From contig CAWIKW010000024.1 of assembly GCA_963836785.1 (NCBI GenBank), positions 1-64,000 on the forward strand: a DNA stretch of 64,000 bases. Reading direction: 5' to 3'. The translations under genes were made by a program, and so were the position numbers. Shown in pieces: positions 48,215-55,471 of the stretch. The stretch comes from DASQPR01 sp963836785. GTDB lineage: Bacteria > Actinomycetota > Actinomycetes > Mycobacteriales > Micromonosporaceae. Position 1 is the first letter of the stretch. Every line of letters starts with the position of its first letter. The notes below the pieces were generated by a model. The model had not been told where the DNA came from. It saw only the letters and a list, made by a program, of their open reading frames with translations, and ran no database searches.

Positions 48215-49534
48215 ATGAAGACGGTCACTGATACGGCGTCGTCGCCGTCCGGATCGCTGGCGAGCGTGGAGGTGCCGACGCTGGACGTCGCGCGCGTCCG
48301 GGCGGACTTCCCGATCTTCGAACGCCTGATCAACGGCCGTCCGCTCGTCTACCTCGACAGCGCGAACACGTCGCAGAAGCCACGCGTGGTCATCGACGCG
48401 CTCCGCGAGCACTACGAGATCCACAACGCGAACGTCGCGCGGTCGGTGCACACGCTCGGCACCGAGGCGACGGCCGCGTACGAGGGCGCCCGGGCCAAGG
48501 TGGCCACGTTCATCGGCGCGGCCGGACCGGACGAGGTGGTGTTCGCGAAGAACGCAACCGAGGCGATCAACCTGGTGGCGTACGCGTTCGGCAACGCCTC
48601 GGCCGCACCGGCGGCCAACGACGAGCGCTTCGTGCTCCGGCCCGGCGACGAGATCGTCGTCTCCGAGATGGAGCACCACTCGAATATCGTGCCGTGGCAG
48701 ATGCTGTGCGAGCGTACGGGCGCGACGTTCAAGTGGTTCGGGATCACCGACGACGGCTACCTCGACCTGTCCCGCCTCGACGACGTCATCACCGAGCGAA
48801 CGAAGCTCGTCTCGATCGCGTACGTGTCCAACACCCTCGGCACGATCAACGACCCGGCGCCGATCATCGCCCGGGCCCGCCAGGTGGGCGCGCTCGTCAT
48901 GCTGGACGGATCGCAGGCCGTGCCGCAGATGCCGGTCGACGTCGCGGCGCTCGACCTCGACTTCCTGGCGTTCACCGGGCACAAGATGGCCGGCCCGACC
49001 GGCATCGGCGTGCTGTGGGCGCGATCCTCGCTCCTGGACGCCATGCCGCCGTTCCTCGGTGGCGGCTCGATGATCGAGACCGTGACGATGGCCAAGACGA
49101 CGTACGCGCCGCCGCCGGCCCGGTTCGAGGCTGGCACGCCGCCGATCGCCGAGGCCATCGCGCTCGGTACCGCGATCGACTACCTGACCGGCCTTGACAT
49201 GCGCGCGGTCGCGGCCCACGAACGCGGGCTGACCACGTACGCGCTGGATGCCCTGTCGACGGTCGAGGGCGTGCGGATCTACGGTCCGAGCGACCCGGCC
49301 GACCGCGGCGGCACGATGTCGTTCGCGCTCGACGGCGTACACCCGCACGATGTCGGGCAGATTCTCGACGAGTTCGGTGTTGAGGTACGCGTGGGACATC
49401 ACTGCGCCCGACCGGTCTGCGCCCGATTCGGCGTGGCCGCGATGACGCGTGCGTCGTTCTACGTCTACACGACCACGCACGAGATCGACGAACTCGTACA
49501 CGGTCTCGAACACGTACGGAAGGTGTTCGCCTGA
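48215..49534 (+). CDS. sufS: cysteine desulfurase SufS
   Basis: This 439-aa PLP enzyme (class V aminotransferase fold, group II) takes sulfur from cysteine. The PLP Lys is in LAFTGHKMAGPTGIGVLW; VFAKNATEAINLVAYAFG binds the cofactor. The active-site Cys is in VRVGHHCARPVCARFGV. About 25 extra N-terminal residues precede the family start (ARVRADFPIFERLINGRPLV). ATG 48215. Its TGA overlaps the sufU ATG. Confidence 0.97.
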   Translation: MKTVTDTASSPSGSLASVEVPTLDVARVRADFPIFERLINGRPLVYLDSANTSQKPRVVIDALREHYEIHNANVARSVHTLGTEATAAYEGARAKVATFIGAAGPDEVVFAKNATEAINLVAYAFGNASAAPAANDERFVLRPGDEIVVSEMEHHSNIVPWQMLCERTGATFKWFGITDDGYLDLSRLDDVITERTKLVSIAYVSNTLGTINDPAPIIARARQVGALVMLDGSQAVPQMPVDVAALDLDFLAFTGHKMAGPTGIGVLWARSSLLDAMPPFLGGGSMIETVTMAKTTYAPPPARFEAGTPPIAEAIALGTAIDYLTGLDMRAVAAHERGLTTYALDALSTVEGVRIYGPSDPADRGGTMSFALDGVHPHDVGQILDEFGVEVRVGHHCARPVCARFGVAAMTRASFYVYTTTHEIDELVHGLEHVRKVFA

Positions 49535-50031
49535 TGCAGTTCGACGCCCTCTACCAGGAGATCATCCTGGACCACTACAAGCGGCCGCACGGTCGCGGTC
49601 TGCGCGAGCCGTTCCAGGGCGAGGCGCACCACGTGAACCCGACCTGCGGCGACGAGATCGACATCCGGGTGCACCTGGATGGCGCCACGATCGACGACGT
49701 GTCGCACGACGGCATGGGTTGTTCGATCAGCCAGGCTGCCGCCAGCGTGCTCTACGACCTGGTCAATGGCCAGACGGTGACCGATGCGCTGGCGCGCACC
49801 GACGCGTTCACCGATATGGTCGCCGGCCGCGGCGCGGGCGAGCCGGACGAAGAGTTGCTCGAGGACGGCGTCGCGTTCGCTGGCGTCGCGAAGTATCCGG
49901 CCCGCGTCAAGTGCGCGCTGCTGCCCTGGATGGCCTTCAAGGACGCGCTGGTCCGGGCACAGGCGGCGAGCGCCTCGACCGACGGGGACGAGCGGAGTGC
50001 ACAAACCACGACAGTCGGAGGAACGGCATGA
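49534..50031 (+). CDS. sufU: sulfur-transfer/scaffold protein SufU
   Basis: This 165-aa SufU, the Zn-containing sulfurtransferase partner of SufS in Gram-positives, has its three Cys in HVNPTCGDEIDI, HDGMGCSISQAAAS and ARVKCALLPWMAFKDAL. The 18-20-residue insert between the second and third Cys regions (TDAFTDMVAGRGAGEPDEEL) distinguishes SufU from IscU. It overlaps sufS (TGATG) and sufT (ATGA). Confidence 0.96.
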   Translation: MQFDALYQEIILDHYKRPHGRGLREPFQGEAHHVNPTCGDEIDIRVHLDGATIDDVSHDGMGCSISQAAASVLYDLVNGQTVTDALARTDAFTDMVAGRGAGEPDEELLEDGVAFAGVAKYPARVKCALLPWMAFKDALVRAQAASASTDGDERSAQTTTVGGTA

Positions 50032-50387
50032 GTGACGAGACAACGGCGACGGCGCCGGCCGGCAAGGCCGCGCTGGATGACGTCGAAGAGGCGCTCAAGG
50101 ATGTCGTCGACCCGGAGCTGGGGATCAACGTCGTCGACCTCGGTCTGGTCTACGGCATCCATGTCGACGACGAGAACGTGGCGACGGTCGACATGACGCT
50201 CACGTCGGCGGCTTGTCCGCTGACCGATGAGATCGAGGAGCAGGCGCACGCGGCGCTCTGCACCGGACCGGGCGGCGGCCTGGTCAAGGACGTACGCCTG
50301 AATTGGGTGTGGATGCCGCCGTGGGGTCCGGACAAGATCACTGACGACGGCCGCGAGCAGTTGCGGGCGTTGGGCTTCAACGTCTGA
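50028..50387 (+). CDS. sufT: SufT-like Fe-S assembly factor (MIP18/DUF59)
   Basis: This 119-aa single-domain MIP18 protein carries EALKDVVDPELGINVVDLGL and the Cys-containing TLTSAACPLTDEIEEQAHAA. Such proteins help mature Fe-S enzymes. It is the last gene of the suf operon, coupled to sufU by ATGA and followed 15 bp later by a strong terminator. Confidence 0.95.
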   Translation: MSDETTATAPAGKAALDDVEEALKDVVDPELGINVVDLGLVYGIHVDDENVATVDMTLTSAACPLTDEIEEQAHAALCTGPGGGLVKDVRLNWVWMPPWGPDKITDDGREQLRALGFNV

Positions 50388-50401
50388 GCGGTTTCGCACG
50401 G

Positions 50402-50434
50402 CGCCGCCGACCCGATGGGTCGGCGGCGTCTTTC
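50402..50434 (+). terminator. suf operon terminator
   Basis: A perfect 12-bp stem, CGCCGCCGACCC and GGGTCGGCGGCG, with a 3-nt loop (GAT) is followed by TCTTTC. It starts 14 bp after the sufT stop, a factor-independent terminator. Confidence 0.88.
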
Positions 50435-50515
50435 TGCCCGCCGAGGTTCGGCCGGCGCGTCGGCAGAGTCGTCGCGGGTCGGTTTTCTGTCGCCGATGGC
50501 GGGTACGGTCGATCT

Positions 50516-51133
50516 ATGAGTGATGAACAGTCATCGATGTCTGACGATCCGCGACGGACACTTGGCCGCGCTCTCGACCAGGCCGGCATGGTCGTCGCAC
50601 ATGTGACGTCCGATCAGGCCGGCCACCCGACACCCTGCGACTCGTGGGATGTCCAGGCGCTCGCCAATCATCTGATCAACGGCCTCGAGCGGTTCCGGGC
50701 CACGGCGGCCGGCGAGCCGGTCGACTGGGGCACGCCGATGCCCGACGTCGAGGGCGAGTGGGCGACGGTCTTCCACGACCGTGCCGATGCCTTGATGGCG
50801 GCGTGGGCCGCGATCCCGGACATCGAGGCGAAGCGGCCGTCCCCGATGGGCGAGCTGACGATGCGATTCATCGCCGGTCAGCAGATCGCGGAGATTGCGC
50901 AGCACACCTGGGATCTGGCCGCCGCGACCGGGCAGCGAGACAGCCTCGATGACACGATCGCCGATGAGGCCCTCACCTGGACGCGAGGCGCTTTGTCGCC
51001 GGAGTACCGCGGGCCGGAGGCCAGCGGCAAGTCCTTCGGCGACGAGCGACCGGTCGCCGCCGATGCTCCGGTCTGCGACCAGCTCGCCGCGTTCTTCGGA
51101 CGCGATCCCGCGTTCGCTGGTGAGCCTTCATGA
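50516..51133 (+). CDS. TIGR03086/mycothiol-dependent DinB-like protein
   Basis: This 205-aa protein has the four-helix DinB/maleylpyruvate-isomerase N-terminal fold seen in actinobacterial metal-binding proteins. TPCDSWDVQALANHLINGLE supplies the first His, and QQIAEIAQHTWDLAAATGQ the second His with Asp. Related proteins use mycothiol as cofactor; the reaction is unknown. It lies between the suf terminator and tetR-P450 on the same strand. Confidence 0.85.
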   Translation: MSDEQSSMSDDPRRTLGRALDQAGMVVAHVTSDQAGHPTPCDSWDVQALANHLINGLERFRATAAGEPVDWGTPMPDVEGEWATVFHDRADALMAAWAAIPDIEAKRPSPMGELTMRFIAGQQIAEIAQHTWDLAAATGQRDSLDDTIADEALTWTRGALSPEYRGPEASGKSFGDERPVAADAPVCDQLAAFFGRDPAFAGEPS

Positions 51134-51212
51134 TCGACGGCGTTCTCGGGCGAACCCTGTGATCGGCGGCGTTCGGCCGCGAACGCCATAGACCCATTCT
51201 GAACACGAGCGT

Positions 51213-51794
51213 ATGGTTGTGAACATGAGTGTTCACGCCATCGCACGATCGTCGACGTCGACGTTGCTGGATGCGGCCGCGGCGGTGCTAGTCGCCGATC
51301 CGGCGGCGTCGCTGGCCGAGGTGGCCGCCGCGGCCGGCATCGGTCGCACGACGCTCCACAAGCATTACGCGACCCGGGACGATCTCATGCGTGCGGTAGC
51401 CCACCGCGCGATCGACCTGTGGTCGGCGGCGATCGATGACGTCGCCGACGGCGCGGACGGCGGGCTCCGATCGCTGGTCGAGGCGATGATTCCGATCGGC
51501 CCCCAGCTCGCGTTCCTGTGGCGCAGCCCGATCTTCGATCACGTGCCGGAGATCGTCGAACGGTGGATCGCGGTCGAGGACCGCGGGAAAGACATCGTCG
51601 TGCGTGCACAAGCCGCCGGAGCGCTCGCGGCGGATGTGCCGCAATGGTGGCTTCTGCAGTCGCTCTATTCGATCGTCTACGTCGCGTCGGAGTCGATCCG
51701 ATCCGGGCATCTCGCCCCGCGCGATGCTCCGGGGCTCGTGCTCAGCACCTACCTCCGCGGCCTCGGCCCGGGCCGGTCGGCGGTGACCGCGTGA
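51213..51794 (+). CDS. TetR-family regulator
   Basis: This 193-aa regulator has an N-terminal HTH: ARSSTSTLLDAAAAVLVADP, then SLAEVAAAAGIGRTTLHKHY and ATRDDLMRAVAHRA. The rest is the helical ligand domain. Its start is either ATG 51213 or ATG 51225. The palindrome TGAACATGAGTGTTCA overlaps both possible starts, so autorepression is likely. The P450 gene starts on its stop codon (GTGA), so the pair forms one operon and the P450 is its probable target. It is unrelated in sequence to the three copies in the first 10 kb. Confidence 0.9.
   Translation: MVVNMSVHAIARSSTSTLLDAAAAVLVADPAASLAEVAAAAGIGRTTLHKHYATRDDLMRAVAHRAIDLWSAAIDDVADGADGGLRSLVEAMIPIGPQLAFLWRSPIFDHVPEIVERWIAVEDRGKDIVVRAQAAGALAADVPQWWLLQSLYSIVYVASESIRSGHLAPRDAPGLVLSTYLRGLGPGRSAVTA
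51220..51235. promoter_or_regulatory. perfect palindrome TGAACA-N4-TGTTCA at the tetR start
   Basis: TGAACATGAGTGTTCA covers the codons around ATG 51213/51225. A second half-site TGAACACGAGCG begins at 51200, 20 bp upstream, on the same face of the helix. It is a likely TetR operator. Confidence 0.65.
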
Positions 51795-53062
51795 GCGCCG
51801 CCGGCCAGGCTCTCGCGTTCGCGGCGTCGCTCTACCGCGATCGGGCCGGTGTCGCGTTCGCCGGCTACGCGCGCAACGACCCGATGGCCCGCCTCCAGCT
51901 GCGACCCGGACGCGCAAATCCGTACGCGATCTACGACGAGATGCGCGCGGCCGGTACGGTCGTGCCGACGCGACTCGGGAACTGGGTGACGACGAGCCAC
52001 CGGGTGAGCAACACCGTGCTGCGCGATCGTCGCTTCGGCGTCCGTCCACTCGGGACCTCGCCGGCCCCGGACGAGATGAATCTGTCGTTCCTCGACATGA
52101 ACGAGCCCGATCACACGCGTCTGCGGCGGCTGGCCATGCCGGCCTTCAGCCCGAAGGCGGTGGCGACCTATCGCGAGCGCATCACGGGAAGCGTCGGCGG
52201 GCTGCTGGACGCCACGGACGCCCGGAGCGGATTCGACCTCGTGTCAACGCTGGCGGCACCGCTGCCGATCGCCGTCATCACCGATCTGCTCGGCATCCCC
52301 GACGCGGCGGCGAGTGACTTCGCCCGCGTCGGCATCGTGATCGGCAGCGCGCTCGACGGGATCCGTTCGCTCCGCCACGCGGGTCAGCTGCAGGCCGCGA
52401 ACGTCGCACTGCAGCAGCTCTTCGAGAACCTGTTCGAGCTGCGCCGCCGGGCTCCGGGCGACGACGTGGTGAGCCAGATCGTCGCCGTGGAGGGCGACAA
52501 GATCAAACCGGCCGAGATGCTGCCGATGTGTGTGCTGCTGCTGGTGGCGGGCTTCGAAACGACGGTCAACCTCATCGGCAACGCGGTGCTGGCGCTGCTC
52601 GATCATCGCGAGCAGTGGGAGGCCTTGTGCGCCGACCCGGTCGGCATGGCACCGCTGGCCGTCGAGGAAGCGCTCCGCTTCGACCCGCCGGTGCAGCGCA
52701 CCGGCCGCGTGGCGTTGGAACCGACCGAGCTCGACGGAAAGCCGGTCCGAAAAGGTCAGCTGGTCGTCACGCTCATCGGCGCGGCCAACCGCGACCCCGA
52801 GGTGTACGAGCGCCCCGACATCTTCGACATCAGCCGCTCCACGAGCGTGGATCACCTGGCGTTCTCCAGCGGCATCCACTACTGCGTCGGGCAGCCGCTC
52901 GCCAAGCTCGAAGCGACCATCGCGTTGCAGATGCTGGCCGAGCGCCTACCCTCGCTGCGGCGCCGTGGTCCGGTGAAGCGCCGGAACGCCACCACGATCC
53001 GTGGTCCGCTGCGTCTCCCGGTGGTCGCCGGCGACCGCCCGCTCAGTAGCCGACGAACGTGA
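51791..53062 (+). CDS. cytochrome P450
   Basis: This 423-aa soluble bacterial P450 has the I-helix oxygen-binding VLLLVAGFETTVNLIGNAVL, ExxR in VEEALRFDPPVQRTGRVAL and the haem loop FSSGIHYCVGQPLAKLEATI with the Cys ligand. It lacks a membrane anchor and a fused reductase. GTG 51791 overlaps the tetR stop, so expression depends on that regulator. No ferredoxin gene is adjacent. Its 3' end overlaps the convergent methyltransferase gene by 20 bp. The substrate cannot be inferred. Confidence 0.93.
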   Translation: MSAAGQALAFAASLYRDRAGVAFAGYARNDPMARLQLRPGRANPYAIYDEMRAAGTVVPTRLGNWVTTSHRVSNTVLRDRRFGVRPLGTSPAPDEMNLSFLDMNEPDHTRLRRLAMPAFSPKAVATYRERITGSVGGLLDATDARSGFDLVSTLAAPLPIAVITDLLGIPDAAASDFARVGIVIGSALDGIRSLRHAGQLQAANVALQQLFENLFELRRRAPGDDVVSQIVAVEGDKIKPAEMLPMCVLLLVAGFETTVNLIGNAVLALLDHREQWEALCADPVGMAPLAVEEALRFDPPVQRTGRVALEPTELDGKPVRKGQLVVTLIGAANRDPEVYERPDIFDISRSTSVDHLAFSSGIHYCVGQPLAKLEATIALQMLAERLPSLRRRGPVKRRNATTIRGPLRLPVVAGDRPLSSRRT

Positions 53063-53678
53063 AGGCGGTGACGCCGTGCGGCAGCGGTGCCGGGTCGACG
53101 CGGGAGCGGTGCACGCCGACTCCGTACCGGTGGCTGGCGTCGGACGTGAAGACCTCATCGAACCCGGCCTCGCTGAACCAGGTGGCCACCGTGGGAAACA
53201 GATCGTCATCGGATCGGTAGCGCGTCCAGATCACAGTCCCGCCGCGCTTTGTGAGTGACGGAGCGTAGCCGATCGTCTGCCGGATGTCTTCGTCGCTGAT
53301 GTTGCCGAACAACCCGCAGATCAGGACGAGATCCGCCGGCACGTACGGACGGTAGCGGTCGAGTTCGGCCGCATCGCCGGTCGCGACGTCGATGTCACCG
53401 AGCCCGGCCGCGGATGCGGTATCTCGTGCGGTCGCTGCGAGGTCCGGGTCGAGTTCGACCAGCCGCCCCGTCACGTCGCTCCGGCGTCGATGCGCCGCGA
53501 GCACGGGCAGGAGATCGCGGCCGTCGCCGGCCACCATGGCGATCGCGGTGATCGGTCCGCGCGGCGCTTCGTCCAACGCGATGCGGATCCGTTCGCGCAC
53601 CACGCCGAGGCGTTGCGCCATCTCGGATCCGGGCTCGTCGTAGTGGTGGTGCCACGCGTGCCAGTCCCGTTGCCTCAC
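53043..53678 (-). CDS. class I SAM-dependent methyltransferase-like protein
   Basis: The 211-aa protein has a Rossmann methyltransferase pattern: AIAMVAGDGRDLLPVLAAH (motif I with Asp instead of a second Gly), GRLVELDPDLAATARDTA (acidic residue for ribose), VATGDAAELD and DLVLICGLFGNISDEDIR. The N-terminal WHAWHHHYDEPGS segment is distinctive. The substrate is unknown. It converges on the P450 gene with a 20-bp overlap and ends 21 bp from the AlkD-like gene's stop, on the same strand. Confidence 0.75.
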   Translation of the reverse strand: MRQRDWHAWHHHYDEPGSEMAQRLGVVRERIRIALDEAPRGPITAIAMVAGDGRDLLPVLAAHRRRSDVTGRLVELDPDLAATARDTASAAGLGDIDVATGDAAELDRYRPYVPADLVLICGLFGNISDEDIRQTIGYAPSLTKRGGTVIWTRYRSDDDLFPTVATWFSEAGFDEVFTSDASHRYGVGVHRSRVDPAPLPHGVTAFTFVGY

Positions 53679-53699
53679 GCGTCCACAGTAGTCAGCGGC

Positions 53700-54410
53700 T
53701 CAAACATCGGCTCCGATGTTCTTCAGCGCCTCCCGCCGGGACAGCCCGGACAGCTCGGTCGAATGCTCGGCGACGAACGCGCGTACGGCGCCCGGCGCGA
53801 CCTTCGCGTACTCCCGCAACGCCCACCCGATCGCTTTGCGGACGAAGAAGTCGCGATGGCCAGCTTGGGCGGCACAGTATCGGAAGAGGCGTTCTGAATC
53901 CGTCGTCTCGCGGTAGCGCACCTGGTGCAGGATCGCGGTCCGGACAAGCCACATGTTCTCGTCGTCCGACCAATCGTCCATCGTGGCGATGAGGCCGGGA
54001 TAGGTCGCGACGAGTGGGCCGACGACGTGTGCCGCGAGTTCGTCGACCGTGTCCCACCACGGCTTCGTGGTGATGAGCGGCCGGACGACGTCGAGGAAGC
54101 CGGCCTCGCACACGCCGATGTAGCGGCGCAGCAGCCGTACGGCGAAGTATTGGTACTCGCGCTCGTCCCGCCGCCAACACGCCTGGGCGACGTCGCGCAG
54201 GTCGGTCTGGGTTGGCCGGCCCACGCCGTCGAGGACGGCCCGGTTCAGCGCGCGCTGCTCGGGCGCGGTGATGCCGAGATAGGCGAACTGATGGCGCATG
54301 TACGCGACCATCGGCTCCGCTCTGGCCGGATCACGGGCGGCCTCGTACGTGCGGGTCAGGCGGTCCAGCACGGATGTCGCGTACGGCGCCAGCGGCATGG
54401 ACGCCAGCAT
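53700..54410 (-). CDS. DNA alkylation repair protein (AlkD-like HEAT repeat)
   Basis: This protein of about 236 aa is built of helical HEAT-like repeats. It has MVAYMRHQFAYLGITAPEQR near the start, CWRRDEREYQYFAVRLLRRY, TKPWWDTVDELAAHVVGPLV (the conserved WWD..D active site) and RDFFVRKAIGWALREYAKVA, the standard AlkD signature. AlkD glycosylases excise positively charged alkylpurines. The start is ATG 54410 (MLAS) or 54398. It is divergent from the acVLRF1 gene with under 50 bp between starts. Confidence 0.88.
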   Translation of the reverse strand: MLASMPLAPYATSVLDRLTRTYEAARDPARAEPMVAYMRHQFAYLGITAPEQRALNRAVLDGVGRPTQTDLRDVAQACWRRDEREYQYFAVRLLRRYIGVCEAGFLDVVRPLITTKPWWDTVDELAAHVVGPLVATYPGLIATMDDWSDDENMWLVRTAILHQVRYRETTDSERLFRYCAAQAGHRDFFVRKAIGWALREYAKVAPGAVRAFVAEHSTELSGLSRREALKNIGADV

Positions 54411-54457
54411 CGCACCACGGTCCGACGCGCCGTTGGTCGCCTGGCAGACTGGCGTGC

Positions 54458-55120
54458 GTGCCGGCGACGAGCGGTTCGAGACGGCCCGCGGCGGGCGGTG
54501 GCCGGTGGGTCGACGTCGCACCGGAACGCCTCGGGCGATGGATCGACGGGTTTCGTGAACGCCACGGCTCGATGACGCACACGGTCGCCGACGGTGTGCT
54601 GCGGCTCCGAGCGGTCGACATGGCCGAGGCCGAGATCCTGCCGCCGCCCGGTGCCGGGATCGCCGAGGACCTCGACGGATTTGTCGCCATGGCTACCGCG
54701 CCGCGACGGATCGGACTGCTCCTCGCACGCAAGTCGGCCTACGCGGTCGGGATCGCCGCCGGATCGGATCTGGTCGCGTCGAAGGTCGACAGCAGCTACG
54801 TCCAGAGCCGTACGGCCGCCGGCGGTTGGTCGCAACAGCGCTTCGCACGTCGGCGCGCGAACCAGGCGAAGGCGGCCGCCGGTGACGCGTCCGACACCGT
54901 GGTGCGTCTCCTGCTGCCGGAAACCGGGTCGCTGGCGGCCGTTGTGGCCGGCGGCGATCGCCGCACGGTCGACGCGATCCTCGCCGATCGGCGGCTGGAG
55001 CCGGTCGCCGCGCTGGTCGACCAGCGCTTCCTGGACGTGCCCGAGCCACGGCTCGCGGTGCTGCGGGACGCCGTGGCGGCGGCCCGGGCCGTACGCATCC
55101 GGGTCGTCGATCCGGAGTAG
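54458..55120 (+). CDS. acVLRF1-family peptidyl-tRNA hydrolase
   Basis: This 220-aa protein resembles the actinobacterial Vms1/eRF1-like release factors that free nascent chains from stalled ribosomes. The catalytic loop SYVQSRTAAGGWSQQRFARR contains the GxxQ-type element and a basic tail. WVDVAPERLGRWIDGFRERH opens the domain and FLDVPEPRLAVLRDAVAAAR closes it. GTG 54458 is chosen as the likely start; the frame is open to 54374. Downstream lies an ABC-F ATPase, another ribosome-acting protein. Confidence 0.82.
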   Translation: MPATSGSRRPAAGGGRWVDVAPERLGRWIDGFRERHGSMTHTVADGVLRLRAVDMAEAEILPPPGAGIAEDLDGFVAMATAPRRIGLLLARKSAYAVGIAAGSDLVASKVDSSYVQSRTAAGGWSQQRFARRRANQAKAAAGDASDTVVRLLLPETGSLAAVVAGGDRRTVDAILADRRLEPVAALVDQRFLDVPEPRLAVLRDAVAAARAVRIRVVDPE

Positions 55121-55182
55121 GACCGTCGGGCATCCGCCCGCCGCCGGGTATTGGCCCGCTGAAGGTATGCCGCCCTAAGCGC

Positions 55183-55220
55183 CTACGTCTCTGCGCGCAG
55201 CAATGCGTGCAGAGACGTAG
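55183..55220. terminator. 17-bp hairpin with GCAA tetraloop
   Basis: CTACGTCTCTGC (55183-55194) pairs perfectly with GCAGAGACGTAG (55209-55220). The stem continues inward as G-CGCA/TGCG-T (one G-T wobble) to a GCAA loop at 55200-55203. It is 62 bp after the acVLRF1 stop and upstream of a TATACT, so most likely a terminator, though no T-run follows. Confidence 0.6.
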
Positions 55221-55345
55221 CCAGTGCCGGCCGAGTGTCTTGCGCAGAACCGGCGCAGGCCGAGAAGCGAGGCCGAGAGGCCCGGCCGAGGCGAGAGTGA
55301 CCGCTGCCACGGCAGCACGACCCAAAAAGCCCGTGACAGTCCCGG

Positions 55346-55351
55346 TATACT
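55346..55351 (+). promoter_or_regulatory. candidate -10 (TATACT) for the uORF/ABC-F transcript
   Basis: TATACT is close to the consensus -10 and stands out in this GC-rich stretch. A start near 55358 would give a leader of about 113 nt including the tri-Cys uORF. No good -35 is seen. Confidence 0.45.
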
Positions 55352-55395
55352 TTCGGCGTGCTCCTCTGCGAAGACTGACCGCTCCGCACCGACCG

Positions 55396-55458
55396 ATGTC
55401 ACGGATGACCGGCCGGTGCTGTTGCGTGTCCGCCGCAGTTTTGCCGTTTCGAGAGTGA
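55396..55458 (+). CDS. tri-cysteine leader peptide (uORF)
   Basis: A 20-codon frame beginning MSRMTGRCCC ends at TGA 55456-55458, only 13 nt before the ABC-F start codon. Three consecutive Cys codons (TGC TGT TGC) at positions 8-10 are very unusual and resemble the Cys-run leader peptides known upstream of actinobacterial sulfur genes. A start at the fourth codon (ATG) is also possible. The frame has no Shine-Dalgarno. Translation is a prediction. Confidence 0.45.
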   Translation: MSRMTGRCCCVSAAVLPFRE

Positions 55459-55471
55459 GCAAACCCCCGCC

